This document shows positions 10,389 to 22,634 of a DNA stretch of 64,000 nucleotides, piece by piece. Position 1 is the stretch's first letter. Every line of letters begins with the position of its first letter. The translations under genes were made by a program, and so were the position numbers. Source of the DNA: Ahaetulla prasina (lineage: Eukaryota > Chordata > Lepidosauria > Squamata > Colubridae). The stretch covers positions 74,961,551 to 75,025,550 of the forward strand of contig NC_080546.1 of assembly GCF_028640845.1 (NCBI RefSeq), given 5' to 3'. The notes under the pieces were generated by a model. It was not told where the DNA came from and searched no databases. It worked only from the letters and a program-made list of their open reading frames with translations.

Positions 10389-11530
10389 CAATTCATCATA
10401 TCTGGTGGGAGAATTGCCTTTAGTAACAGTGGATCAGATTAACACATACTATAATGGAAGTACTGTATCAAGTACTGTACTGTACTGTATAGGCAACATG
10501 AGAACTATTGAGAAGATTGGATTCTTCACCTAAACAGAGCTGCATCCATAACTGATATCAATAGAATTTCTATATATTATGATGAAGCCTCTTTCAGTCC
10601 AAATAGAAATTTAATTATATAAACTGAGAAATGTCAATTTTGTAAACTAATTTTAAGGATGTGTATATCTCCTTTTCATTTTCTAATCCTTTATCTTGGC
10701 AACCAGTTCCAAGTTTGCTTCTTACTAGACTTTTTCTCCCATCTAACATCTGCTGTACACCTTGGTTCCTTATAATTACGGGTTCAATAAATGCTTTTAT
10801 CCTTGAACACCAAGCTCAGCATAAGGCAACAGCTTTAAAGAGGTTTGCAGAGATTTGGTGAAGGTTATGTGTGCACATAAATCAGTTTTTCCATTTGAAA
10901 GAGGGAGATGATATCATGCTCTCGGCTATTTTCCCTGCTAAAATAAACTGGGCAGATGTAAAAAAAAAAAAATGAAAATTAAGCAACAAGAACAAAGGTG
11001 TTACCACAAATTTCCTTGTTAGATGAGGAAGATTATTGGCATGTGGGTCCATTTTTGTGTTGTTGTTCTGGATATGTCTGAATATGTTGCCAGAAAAGAA
11101 AACTAGTCTCTTTATGGCTTAGTTCAGGCAACATTCTAAACTCCAACTAACAAAGCAGAGTTCCGTTGTACATACGCTACAATATATTATGTCAAAAGAA
11201 GTAAGCCAGATGAAAATTTAATTGGAAGGCCTGATTCTTAAGGCTTGTTAAAATGAATTACTTTACTGATCCAGAAGGGGTCTTTAACATCTTTTTTAGT
11301 CAAACTGAAAAGTAATATCCATGGCTGCGTACCTTCCTCAAAAAATTATGCATGTGTGTTGACAAAGAATTGTTAAGCAGCTGGAAACATGAACCACCTT
11401 CTTATATTTGCAAACACCCAAATATTTCAATATTTCAAACATGTAACTTTGCTTACTGTTTTATCTCTAGAGTTATATCATTTAATGTTGTACAAAGCAA
11501 CTATATGTATGCTTAACAGATTTTAACAGA
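10389..11530. other. AT-rich low-copy DNA
   Basis: Holds only a short (TACTG)n-like run at about 10463-10490. No gene recognised. Confidence 0.5.
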
Positions 11531-11975
11531 TTAACAGAGTGGGAAGGGACCTTGTAGTTCATCTAGTCCAACCCGCCCACCCAAGAAGGAGACCCTACAC
11601 CATTTCTGACAAATGGCAGTCCAGTCTCTTCTTGAAAGCTTCCAGTGATGAAGCTCCAACAACTTCTGAAGACAAGCCGTTCTATTGGTTGATTGCTCTC
11701 ACTGTCAGAAAATTTCTCCTGATTTCCAGGTTGAATCTCTCCTTGATCAGTTTCCATCCATTATTCCTTGTCTGGCCTTCAGGTGCCTTGGAAAATAGCT
11801 TGACCCCTTCCTCTCTGAGGCAGCCTCTCAAATATTGGAAGACTGCTATTAGGTCTCCCCTGGTCCTTCTCTTCACTAGACTAGCCATGCCCAGTTCCTG
11901 CAACCGTTCATCCTATGTTTTAGCCTCCAGTCCCCTAATCATCTTGGTTGTTCTTCATTTTCCCATTCAGGTGGG
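11531..11975 (-). mobile_element. CR1 LINE 3' end
   Basis: The reverse complement carries the CR1 3' signature ('ggttggactagatgaac', 'aaggtcccttcccac' near 11540-11575) and C-terminal reverse transcriptase remains (RNFLTVRAINQ, MQELGMASLVKRRTRGDLIAVFQYL on the minus strand, in different frames). 5'-truncated. Confidence 0.85.
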
Positions 11976-12121
11976 GAAAAACAGGCAAAGGTCAATGTCA
12001 AGGAGAGCTTATTCCTTAGCAAAGATTTTGCAATCAAATGCTCTGATATTAGTAATGGGAACAGATGTTTCCAAACTATTGCAAAAGTTAGACATTTATT
12101 TGTATCTATGCCATGTAATGG

Positions 12122-12384
12122 GATGAGCTCCTGTTACTTTTCCTAGCTTCTGCCAACCTAGCAGTTCGAAAGCACGTAAAAAATGCAAGTAGAAAAAATA
12201 GGGACCACCTTTGGTTGGAAGGTAACAGTGTTCCATGCACTTTTGGCATTTAGTCATGCCAGCCACATGACCATAGAGATGTCTTCAGACAGCGCTGGCT
12301 CTTTGGCTTTGAAACGGAGATGAGCACCGCCCCCTAGAGTCAGGAATGACTAGCACATAAGTGCGAGGGGAACCTTTACCATTA
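12122..12384 (+). mobile_element. Sauria-type SINE lacking most of the tRNA head
   Basis: Plus-strand body from 'gagctcctgttact' to 'aacctttacc', matching the copy at 30711-31058. Confidence 0.85.
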
Positions 12385-12892
12385 AATAGGTAGTAAGCTC
12401 TGTCTTGAGTCGGAAAGCAATTAGAAAAAGGATCAAAAGCAAATGGACACCCTTCCCTTCTTTAATAAATTCATTGATATATGAGGGTTAAAGTGTAATT
12501 TTCAAGGTTTTATAACTTAACTTCTTTTCCCATGTAATAAATATGAATAATGAGACTGTAAGTTAATCTTGCTTCCTTGAATATGAGTTGCTTTTAGGGG
12601 ATGGACACAGTTAAAGAGGAATACCAGTATTAGTAGAATAAAAAGTTTAACACCTAGTAACTAACAAGAATCCATCTCTCAGAAAAGCAGCTGAAAGTTA
12701 GGTAGGCTTTACTTTACACAACTTATGTCGGGGAGGTTGCATATATATGTTACGTGTTTACAACAGAATTAACGTGGGTTTCACTGTGAACATATATAAA
12801 TAATGGCTTATACAGTACGAAGATTCTACGATGGAATCCGAAGTCTTTTATTCAAATATACTGCTACAATTCTCATTATGTTATGGAACATC
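12385..12892. other. Low-copy DNA
   Basis: Nothing recognised. Confidence 0.5.
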
Positions 12893-12897
12893 CCTGC

Positions 12898-13426
12898 TGT
12901 CGTGTCCCACTCCTCCGCTGACGGCCAGGTCAGGGAAATCCGAATCAGGTGTGCCTCTGCAGCTCTGCCAAAGTCCTAGCAAAGTCCTCAGGGCAGGCAG
13001 GAGACCAGAAAGTGACTTCAGCAAGATATGTTTAGACTTTGCCTGACTCAGAGACTGCCAGAAAGCAGATCCTTTATATAGGCCATGGGGTGTGGCTCCA
13101 TGACTCAGCACTTATCCAGGCCTGCCCCTCCCTTCCTTCTGATGCCGCCGCCTATCAATCCTTCTGACGCGAGGGTCACTCCAATCGGCAGCTGTTGGTA
13201 ATAGACCTTCCTCAGGCTCACATGCTGTGGAGGAGGGGGAGAGGTCTAGTTGCTCCGTTTGCCTGGGCATGGAGCCAGAGCTGGGGGCTGGAGATACTTG
13301 CTCTTCTTCAGCCTGTCTGGGCATGGAGCCAGGGCTGGGGCCGGGAGGCATGCCAGGACATTCTTCAGCGTTCAGAAGCAGATAAGCAGACCCCGGCTGT
13401 GGTGGTGAGATCGGACGAGACACAAA
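12898..13426 (-). mobile_element. Solo LTR, family A
   Basis: The plus-strand left end is TGTCGTGTCC and the right end CGAGACACAAA. Perfect 5-bp duplications CCTGC lie at 12893-12897 and 13427-13431. No internal region is present, so this is a solo LTR from LTR-LTR recombination. It contains 'cctatataaagg' as a likely TATA box on the minus strand. An open frame at 13425-13112 ends DWSDPRVRRIDRRRHQ, shared with the other two family A copies. Confidence 0.9.
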
Positions 13427-13431
13427 CCTGC

Positions 13432-14324
13432 ATTCCAAGTTTTAAACCACAAAAAGCATCATCAAATTAAGGGTGGCTCCAGTGGTTTTGGAACTTGGAC
13501 CAACAAGTTTTATCTCATTAATAGATTCAAAGGAAAGGTACCATTTCTGTTAAAATATTTTTCCCCCTTAATGATAAAGGCAGTAATGGAATCTCAACAA
13601 AGGAATCTGAACCTGCTGGCAGTCAAGTCAAATGTATGCCCTTAGTATTGGGTTAAGTAGACTTGGCACTCACCCAGTTTTTGCCTTCTTTCTCCTAAAA
13701 AGCCCTCAACAACCTTGATAGCCTTTTCGCTGATTTATTATATTATTTACTAGCTGACATTTTCTTGGCTTTAAGTGAAAATTTGATGTACAAATCCCAC
13801 ATGTCAAATGATATTGTAAAACAAACATCCAAGTGTCAGCACGTAGACCAATAGTCTGGGGTCTAAAGAACAGAGTAAGCCATACCTTGACAGAATCTTT
13901 CATCTGCCTTCAGCCATCTGCAAATAATCTGATAAACTAATTTTAAAGGCATCAGATTGGTTCAGCCTCTTGGTGTAGATGAAGCAAAGGTTTTATAGGC
14001 TTACTAAAGAGTAGATAAGGATTTTATACGGCAAATTATTTATTTTGGAAAGTAAAAATAAATCATGTCTAATATTTGGATGGGTTAATTGTAAACTAGA
14101 ACTTAATTGTAAATCACAACTACTGTGTGACCAAAGTAGAAACACTCAAATTTCACAATTTTGAAAAGTTGTGCAGCTATTCCATTTGGGTTTTTTTTTT
14201 TTCTATTTCACTGTTCTTTTTTATTACCATTACTATTGATATGGATTTATACTTAAATTTTGGTGTATGACTGTACTTTGTAGTAAAGGTTGCTGCTGCT
14301 CTTATTTTAAAATATTTATAGGCT
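13432..14324. other. Low-copy DNA
   Basis: No gene or repeat recognised. Confidence 0.5.
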
Positions 14325-14400
14325 AGACCAGGGGTCTTCAAACTTGGCAGCTTTAAGACTTGTGGACTTCAATTCCCAGAATTCTCCAGCCAGCTATGCT
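14325..14400. mobile_element. Half of a hairpin MITE
   Basis: 'ggggtcttcaaacttggcag' with 'aagacttgtggacttcaatt' matches the left arm of the complete palindromic element at 17120-17254. Confidence 0.7.
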
Positions 14401-15712
14401 CGTTTCTAGATAACTTAGCTTCGATTTACTTTGTCCTGGGCTTTTGTCCTACAGATTGTGACTTAAACAATTTTAGTGTGATTATCCCTCAGTGCATATT
14501 GTTTCTTGTCTATACATTCGAGTAACCATCCATTCTACTCCAAGTCTCCACCCACATCTAACAAATGTTAGATGCAAATAACAAATATGCACCATATTGA
14601 AAGCTCAGCACAAACCAAGGCAAAGAGTTCTGTGCACATTCAGAAATTTTAAATTCTAGTCCAGGTTGTTTAAGTCACAATCAATAGGATTCCTTACATC
14701 ATCCAAAATAATAGCATTATTTCTACTTTATAAGCTTTTATTGGTAACTTTAAAACACAAAACACTGTTTTCTGAGCCATCTATATTGTTTAATGTACCA
14801 CATATTCAATAAAGGTACTGAAATGAAAACAAAATTAAACCAGTTACATTAAATCACCAACTACAAAATATTTGCAAAATTGTTCCTGATATTCACTACT
14901 ATTGCGAAGAATAGTATATTTTAAAACATTTAAAGGCAGAAAACAAGTGCACTTTAGTTATACTGGCATAGTTTTATAGTTTTAACTCCGAGAAAAGAGT
15001 TTCTTGGCTTCTGTCTTTTATTATTTTTGCCTTGAAGGTCTCAGTGGACCTTAACCACCATCTCAATACCTTTTTAAACAATATTAGCATCACTGAGTTT
15101 TGAGGGACTTAAGGGTGTTTATAAACTGCTTCAATGCACAGAAACATGTCAATGTACTCAAAAATATATTTTAAAAATGTTCAGTTATATTCTTGGAAAA
15201 AGTTACTTAGTACCGAAAGTTGGATGATATTGTTTAAATTAAGAGTTGAAACAAATTTATTAACTTAAGCTCCATTCAAAATCCTCCTTTATGAAAGTGG
15301 ATATTTAATGTTCACCAACAAATGTTCAGCAAATACCAGCCATCTGTATTTGACAGCTGATTATATTTGATTTCAGTAGTTAATGTACAATGGCATTTTA
15401 AAATTGACAAATAAGAGATTTAGACTGCAGTTCTACATCTGTGCAACTAGAGAGAGAATTCGCTCTCTGAAACTTCCAGTCTTAAATATATCAACATTCT
15501 CCCTGTAACCCCAAAACTTCTGAAGCTGTTTTGCTCTAATGTTAGAGTTTTATATTAAAAAGGGGATAAATCAAAATTCATAGATACATTGAATCTAATA
15601 TTCTCACAGTCCCTGAAGCACAGTCTGAACCCAGCAAAGGAATTTACTAGGGCTGCCTTCCGCGTGGCTGAAACCCCCAAAGATTTTCTTCCATGGACTG
15701 GTAGATACCTTA
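14401..15712. other. Long AT-rich low-copy stretch without repeats
   Basis: This is one of the longer stretches with no transposon I can name. No ORF of coding character. It contains AATAAA/TTTATT motifs on both strands and could be intronic, a 3'UTR or plain intergenic DNA; the sequence does not decide. Confidence 0.4.
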
Positions 15713-15717
15713 GCTGT

Positions 15718-15856
15718 ACTCTAGGGGTATCAAACTCATGTTATCATGGTGATGTCATATGACGTATTGGGACTTTCTCCCCCTTTGCTAAACCTCATGT
15801 GGGTATGGCCAGTGTGTGATGCATCCAGCCCATGGGCCAGGAGTTTGACAGCCAGA
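15718..15856. mobile_element. Short MITE-like element
   Basis: 'ggggtatcaaactcatg' at the left and 'catgggccaggagtttgac' at the right are rough inverted copies. No clear target duplication. Confidence 0.45.
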
Positions 15857-15912
15857 TTAGAAAACACTTGGTTGCGATTGCTATAATACTGTAACTGATG
15901 CACCATATAGTG

Positions 15913-16790
15913 CAGTGTTGGTGAACCTTTTTTGGCACCGAGTGCTGAAACGGAGGAGTGTACATGAGCGCACGCATTTCAGAAACCGGAAGAGCAGCCA
16001 CCCAGTGTGCATGCGCCCACTGGGAAAAGGATCTTCTGGTGTTTGGCATGCACATGCACACCGGCCACCTGGTCTTCCGATTTCTGGTGCGCATGCAAAG
16101 ACTACCTGCCGGGTGGCTGCTTTTGTTGTGTCTCGTCCGATCTCACCACAGCCGGGGCCTTCTTATCTGCTTCCGAACACGGAGGAATGTCCTAGTATGC
16201 CTCCCAGCCCCAGCCCTGGCTCCATGCCCAGACAGGCTGAAGAGGAGGAAATACCTCCAGCCCCCAGCTCTGGCTCCATGCCCAGGCAAACGGAGCAACT
16301 AGACCCCTCCCCCTCCTCCACAGCATGTGAGCCTGAGGGAGGTCAATTGCCAACAGCTGCCGACTGGAGTGACCCTCGCCTCAGAAGACTTGATAGGCGG
16401 AGGCAACAGAAGGAAGGGAGGGGCAGGCCTGGATAAGTGCTGAGTCATGGAGCCACACCCCATGGCCTATATAAAGGATCTGCTTTCTGGCATTCTCTGA
16501 GTCAGGCAAAGTCTAAACATATCTTGCTGAAGTCACTTTCTGGTCTCCTGCCTGCCCTGAGGACTTTGCTAGGACTTTGGCAGAGCTGCAGAGGCACGCC
16601 TGATTCGGATTTCCCTGACCCGGCTGTCAGCGGAGGAGTGGGACACGACAGCTTTTCCAGTTTCTGGTGCTCCCACATGCATGAAAACCAGCTGGCAGGT
16701 GTGCCGAAAACTGGAAGAGCAACAGGTGATGGCTCGCGTGTCCAATGAGACGGCTCTGCATGCCACTGTGCCATAGGTTCACCATCACAG
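15913..16790. mobile_element. hAT-like element interrupted by a solo LTR
   Basis: Termini CAGTGTTGGTGAACC and ..GGTTCACCATCACAG are inverted copies. Flanks are ATATAGTG (15905-15912) and ACATAGTG (16791-16798), 7 of 8. Without the LTR and its duplication the element is about 346 bp. Same family as 5112-6065 and 40457-40820. Confidence 0.8.
16124..16650 (+). mobile_element. Solo LTR, family A, best-preserved copy
   Basis: Begins TGTTGTGTCTCG and ends CACGACA. Perfect 5-bp duplications GCTTT lie at 16119-16123 and 16651-16655. A TATA box 'tatataaagg' is at 16468-16477. The U3 portion is open from base 2 of the LTR to a TAA at 16434-16436 (about 104 codons). It reads VVSRPIS, then an internal near-duplicate of PSPGSMPRQAEEEE / APSSGSMPRQTEQL, then DWSDPRLRRLDRRRQQK. 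No internal retroelement remains. The same frame is open in the other copies and has a counterpart in the LTRs at 54719 and 61559. Confidence 0.9.
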
Positions 16791-16798
16791 ACATAGTG

Positions 16799-17111
16799 GC
16801 TGATACACTTAAGACTTGCTATTTATCGGACCCTACAGTCCACTTTGTAGCTCTTCTTAATCTTTGAGTACGATCCACATGAACACAAAACAAACTTCAT
16901 CAACGTAAAATAGCCAAAATGAAAATATTGGGTTATCAATAGGTGCTAATGGTTACCGTTCATTCACCACCTCAAGCACATATCTACATAAGGATCCCCT
17001 CCTCCCATTTATACTACTGCTACCCTGTGAATTAGGTTGTGCTGAGAAAGAAGGACTTCCTTGTTTGAGACTGGATTTGAACTGAGTGCCCTGGAGGCAA
17101 TCCAAGACATA
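16799..17111. other. Low-copy DNA
   Basis: Nothing recognised. Confidence 0.5.
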
Positions 17112-17119
17112 AACTATGA

Positions 17120-17254
17120 TAGGGGTCTCCAACCTTGGCCACTTTAAGACTTGTGGACTTCCACTCTCAGAATTCCTCAGCCAGCTTTGCTGGCTGAGGA
17201 ATTCTGGGAGTGGAAGTCCACAAGTCTTAAAGTGGCCAAGGTCGGAGACCCTTG
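17120..17254. mobile_element. Palindromic hAT-like MITE
   Basis: A near-perfect hairpin centred at 17187: 'ggggtctccaaccttggcc' on the left is answered by 'ggccaaggtcggagaccc' on the right. Perfect 8-bp duplications AACTATGA lie at 17112-17119 and 17255-17262. Confidence 0.9.
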
Positions 17255-17262
17255 AACTATGA

Positions 17263-18487
17263 CATGTACGGGCTTTGGGTTATTTAGTAAAACTAGTTCC
17301 CAGCCTTGGAACTCCTTTTTCATTTCTGTTAAGCTTTGTTTTGCTTCGAGTCCAGGACAACTTTGGAAACATAAGCTAACAACAACGACAACAACAAAGG
17401 TTTCAGGTTTCCTTGACACTAAATTTCTCAGGCCTTTAGCCCATCAGGGACTAAACTGAGACTTCCGGATGAACGCATGCAGTCTTTTTAGATCTGCTCT
17501 TTTTTCCTTTTTAGAATTTAACCTTGAATTTTGTATCTCTCCCAGTCTGGTAAAATAGTTATGCCTCTGCTAAATGAAAATAAATCACAAAATACAATTA
17601 GCCTAGGCATCCTTATCCAGCTGCTCCATGTCCCAGTCATGTCATGTTATCCCTTGTTTTTAGCCAAAAAAAAAAAAGCCCCTCTTTCTTCATCCACTCC
17701 ATCTTTGCAGTGGCTGAATAGAAAGTTAACAAGCCCAAAGGTGACGATTCTTTCTAATAAAAATGAATTACTTGGAATTGTTAGCAAGCTAAAAAAAAGC
17801 TGACCTTGTTTTAATTTTCCAGTGTGCCAGAGAAACATAAAGGAACTTGTCTTGCTCACAAGAGTGTAAATCAGATTACTCCACAAAACTCTGTTATAGA
17901 GGTAACCAAGACATTGGCCAGATAGTTTATACATCTATTGTTTCTCCTGTCACCAAATGTATACTATTATGTAGTATAACTTTTATTGTGTCTAGACAGG
18001 ACTAACATTCTTCCACCAGTACTGGAATTTTTTTGCCTGATTCTGTTTGATATAAACATTTATCAGGAAATATGGCATTTCACATCCTCTGCCCTTATAC
18101 GAGAGAAGAAAAGGCCAATGTGGAGAAATTTGGATTTGGATGAAATCTAAAGTTGCATCCAATTTTTTGAATTAAACTTGCAAAATTGAATAGCAGTGGT
18201 TAAGTCTGTTACCTGTAATTATTTTAATTTCATGCTGAAATACAAGTGTATCTGCTGTTGTTTCTTCTTTAAAAGAAAAATAGATATAAGAAAGTCACCA
18301 CACTATTTTCTCACTTGCTATTTCGTTCCTAGGTCTTCATGTAAAGAGAATATGATATGCTCCATTGTTGAGAGATAATACATCAGTTATTTCTTATAAC
18401 TAATTTCGAAACCTTAAGACAGTACAAGGATAAATGCAAGGCCAATACAAAAGAATAGCATCGCCTATAGTACTGAAAACTGTTCAA
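17263..18487. other. AT-rich low-copy DNA
   Basis: Only short chance frames at 17531-17934. No gene recognised. Confidence 0.5.
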
Positions 18488-18495
18488 GATCGCAT

Positions 18496-19202
18496 CCAGG
18501 CGTGGGATTCAGCCGGTTCGGACTGGTTTGGGTGAACTGGATGTTAATTTTAATGTGGTTCACCAAACTGGTAATTGCAAGGACTGGCTGAGCCCACCCA
18601 CCTCACTCTGCCCCTCCCAGGAGTCTCCATGGGGCCCATTTTGGATGCCAGGTAAGTGGAGCACCCTGACGGAGGCTCTGGGAGGGTGAAAAATGGGCCT
18701 CCCAGAAGGTCCAGAAGTCTGGAAACGGGCCTGTTTCCGCCCTCCAGAGGGCCTCCATAGCCTGGGGGAGGCCATATTTGTCATCCCAGAGGCTAAAGGA
18801 AAGCCAACGGAACCTGGGGACGGCAAAAAACAGGCCTACCAGAACTACTGGAAGTCTGAAATTGGGCCTGTTTCCAGCCTTCAGAGGGCCTCCAGAGCCT
18901 GGGGGAGGCCATTTTCACCCTTCTGGAGGCTTGAGGAAAGCCTCTGGAGCCTGGGGAGGGTGAAAAGCGGGCCTACCAGAAGTCTAGAAACGGGCCTGTT
19001 TCCAGCCTTCGGAGGGCCTCTGGAGCCTGGGGAGGCCATTTTTGTCCTCCCAGAGGCTCGAGGAAAGCCTCCAGAGCCTCGAAAGGGTGAAAACGCCCCC
19101 TCATCATGGTGCAGGAGGCTGAGTAGGCCACGCCCACCATGACCACACCCACCGAGCAACCGGACAGAGAACCGGTTGCTAAAATTTTTGAATCTCACCC
19201 CT
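18496..19202. mobile_element. hAT-like element carrying an internal minisatellite
   Basis: Begins 'ccaggcgtgggattcagcc' and ends 'gaatctcacccct', with flanks GATCGCAT (18488-18495) and GATCACAT (19203-19210), 7 of 8. The interior (about 18690-19090) is three or more degenerate copies of a roughly 100-bp GC-rich unit ('cgggcctgtttccagcctt', 'gagggcctc', 'cctgggggaggcca'). This keeps frames open on both strands without coding character. Confidence 0.75.
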
Positions 19203-19210
19203 GATCACAT

Positions 19211-19590
19211 CCCACTACCTCATTCCTGTGCCCAAAGTCTATTTCTGAACATAAGCAACATTAAGAGTACCCAAATCTGGTTTCAAAATAGCTTAGTTTT
19301 GGCTTTCATCCAAAATAGCCAGTGTGACACAAGGCTACCATAACTCAAGAAGCCAAGTGTGTAATGGTATATGGGAATGATCTTCAAAGGCAGGAGGAAG
19401 AACCTCAGCCCGCACAACAATTTCATAAAGAAAATTTGAGGCTGAAGGACGAGTGGTGAAAGTGTTTCAGAAGGGATCCTCCCTGGTTTTTAGGAGAGGG
19501 AAAGTAAAAGTGAAGAACAGGAATGGTAATTTCAGACTTGCTCGATGTCTGTGGAGAGTCACAGTCATTCAGGTCATAGTTGTCCTAAAG
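19211..19590. other. Low-copy DNA
   Basis: Nothing recognised. Confidence 0.5.
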
Positions 19591-19765
19591 GTGCTTTTTT
19601 CAAGAGGCAACTGGACTGTCTGGTTTTTCTTGGAAGACATTTCGCTTCTCATCCATGAAGCTGCTTTAGCTTCTTCAAATTTCAAGAGCTGAAGGAGCTT
19701 CTCAGATGAGAAACGAAATGTCTTCCAAGAAAAACAGATAGTCCAATTGCCTCTTGAAAAAGCAC
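19591..19765. repeat. Long imperfect inverted repeat, Penelope-like terminus type
   Basis: 'gtgcttttttcaagaggcaa' at the left and 'ttgcctcttgaaaaagcac' at the right are inverted copies, with inner arms 'gaagacatttcgcttctcat' / 'atgagaaacgaaatgtcttc'. One arm recurs at 48250-48390. 'atgagaaacgaaatgtc' resembles the 'GAAACGTC'-containing ends of Penelope-like elements; the family call is tentative. Confidence 0.5.
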
Positions 19766-20285
19766 AGACTTGCTTAATTCTGTTGATGTAACCTCACAAT
19801 AAAGATAGTGCTAGTACTTCTAGTTGTACTTCTTGTCTGGACTAACTTGCAAGTCTTAATAAGCATTTTTTTTAAAAAATTTCAGCTCTGTCCATGTATA
19901 TTTTATAAACTGGGGCAATCTGAAATAATGGTTCTCAAGATGAACAGCATTTGTAACAAAGAGAGCAGAATAAGTGAATATTTAGGAACAGCATTTCTGA
20001 AAGTCATGCTTTAAAATAATGTATGTTTATTCATAAAAGTGAGGAGACTATATGTAATTTACTGACAAGCTAATCCAGGGCCAACTAATGTATAAACATT
20101 CACCATAGTTTCTTTTCTTTTAAACAATGAACAGATCATTAAATGGAAATTGCTTAAAAGCAATACTTAACTTAAAATATTTGTTGCTAAAATAAATGTT
20201 ATGCTCTTTGTGCCAAATTTTATTTCAGCAGGACAAAGCAATTGTCTCTAGCATCCTTTAGAAATATAATATAGTTAAATCTTAA
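19766..20285. other. Low-copy DNA
   Basis: No gene recognised. Confidence 0.5.
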
Positions 20286-21168
20286 CAGAACAGAATAATA
20301 GAGCTGGAAGGGAACTTGGAGGTCTTGTAGTCCATCCCACTCGTCAAGCAGGAGACAATATACCATTTCATACAAATGGCTGTCTAGTCTCTTCTTAAAA
20401 GCCTTCAGTGATGGAGCACCCACAACTTATGAAGACAACGCATTCCACTGGTCAATTGTTCTCACTGTTAGGAAATTTCTCCTTAGTTCTAGGTTGCTTC
20501 TCTCCTGAGTTAGTTTCCAGTCATTGTTTCTTGTCTTGCCTTCTGGTGATTTGAAAAGTAGGTTGCTCCCTCTCCTTTGTGGCAGTCCTCAAATATTGGA
20601 ACACTGCTATCATGTTTTCTTTCCTTCTTTTTACTAGACTAGACATGCCCAATTCCTGCAACTGTCCTTCATATGTATTAGCCTCCAGCCCTCTAATCAT
20701 CTTAATTGCTCTTCTCTCTTTCCAGAGTCTCAAAACCGAAACTGGATGCAGTATTCCAGCTGTGGTGTTACCAAAGCCCTATATAAAACAGTACTAGCAT
20801 GTCATGTGATCTTGATTCTATCCTTCTGTTAATGCAGTCTAGGATTGCATTGGCTTTTTTGGGAGCTGCAGCACAATGCTGCCTTGATTAAGTGATTCTC
20901 CACTAGGAGTCAAAAATTTGGCAATTGAGCCAAGTTTCACCTAATCTGTAACTGTACATTTGGTTTTTCTTGCTTAAATGTAAAACTTTATTTTTCTCTC
21001 TATTGAATTTCATTTTGTTGGCTAGGCCCAGTGTTCAAGTCTGTCAAGTTCCATCTGGATCTTGAACTTAACTTCTGGGATGTTGGCTATTTCTCCCAGC
21101 TTGGTGTTGTCTGAAATTTGATAGTCTCCCATCTAAACCATTTATGGAGATATTGAAGAATACTGGAT

Positions 21169-22625
21169 CTAAGACAGAACCTTGGGGTACCCCACTGCTA
21201 TTTCCCTCCATATAGATGTAGTTCCATTAGCGACTACACATTGAGTATGGTTTATCAGCCAGTTACAAATCCGTCTAGTGGTGATGCTGTCACATTTTTC
21301 TAGCTTACCAAAAACTAGGTTGTGGTCTACTTTGTCAAATGCCTTACTGAAATCCAAGTATACTATGTCCACAGCATTTCACTTGTCTATTAATTTAGTC
21401 CCTTAGTCAAAGAATAAGATTTGCTATGGTCTGTTTTTGCCAAAGCTGTTAACTTCTGGTTATTAATTTGCTTGCTCTTAGGTGTTCATAGATCTGTTGC
21501 TTGATTATTTTTTCCAGGATCTTCCCAGGTATTGATGTCCTAGGCTGATCGGCTTCCCAAGCTGATTGGTCTGCAGTGGATTCATGTTTCCTCTTGTTTG
21601 AAGATGGGAACCATTTCAGGTCTTTTCCAGTCCTCTAGTAGCTCCTGGTACTCCAGGATCTTTAAAAGATATGGCTCAATGGTTTTGAGATCATATCAGC
21701 CAGCTCCTTCAGAACTCTGATGTTCTGAAGTCATCTAGAGTGGACAGGTGTTTTCTTACCATTTTCCTGGCAGTTTTAATTTGTATTCTTAGTCTTTTAT
21801 GATTCTGTTTTTGGTAAATTGGGCTATTTTTTCCTTTTGTGTGAAGACAGAAAGAATGAATTAAGTAGCTCTATTTTCTCCCTGCTTTTTGTCACTTCCT
21901 TGCCATCTTTCCCATTAGTGGACCAATTGTTTCCTTGATTTTTTTTGTTTTTTACATATTTAAAGAAATTGTTGTTGATGTTGTTGACATTTCTTGCAAG
22001 TCTTAGTTCATTCTGAGCCTTTGCTTTCCTGACATCGTCTTTGCAGATTCAGGCTATATCCTGATATAGTTATAGTTTTAGTTATTGTCCCTCTTTCCAT
22101 TTTTTATACTTATCTTTTTTGTCTTTCAGTTTATCAGAAAGTTCTTTATGCAACCATGCTGGTTTCTTCTTGGATTTCTTATTTTTATTTTTCATCGGTA
22201 TTATGGTAGGCTGGTCTTTTATAATCACATTTTTCAGAGTTTCCCAAGCTTCTTGTTTTACCTTTAAGATTTTCATGTGTGGAACCCTTCCCAAGCTCTC
22301 TCCAAGTTTGTTGAAATCAGCTCTTTTAAAGTCTAAGACACCAGTTTGATTTTGTTCTACTGCTTGTGTCTGCATTATATTAAATTCCAATACAACGTGG
22401 TCACTCTCTCCCAAAGTTACTGCAACTTCAACCCCCCTCTATCATTTCATCTGTTAGTAAGAACTCAGTCCAATATAACTGACCCTCTAATTCCCTCCTC
22501 TACCTTTTGGATGACAAAGTTATCAGCTAGGCTTGTAAGGAACCTGTCTGATCTCCCACTTGATGCAGAGTTTATTTCCCAGCTAATGTCAGAGTAGCTA
22601 AAGTCCCCCATTACTACTGTGGTAT
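21169..22625 (-). pseudogene. CR1 endonuclease-reverse transcriptase, frameshifted
   Basis: Endonuclease remains: VVMGDFSYSDISWEI (the GDF catalytic loop of the APE-like domain) followed by SDRFLTSLADNFVIQKV (22625-22465). A lysine-rich linker follows (KNKNKKSKKKPAWLHKEL, 22414-22082), then reverse transcriptase motif A MDIVYLDFSKAFDKVDH (21372-21169). The segments are in different frames with multiple stops, so the protein is dead. In the intact family it nicks target DNA and copies CR1 RNA into it. The C-terminal part continues left to about 20286. Confidence 0.85.
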
Positions 22626-22634
22626 GTTTCCTAC

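Noticed and set aside
18560..19198. Three open frames of 88-149 codons on both strands
   Set aside because: They read through the minisatellite inside a hAT-like element. Repetitive composition with no conserved motif.
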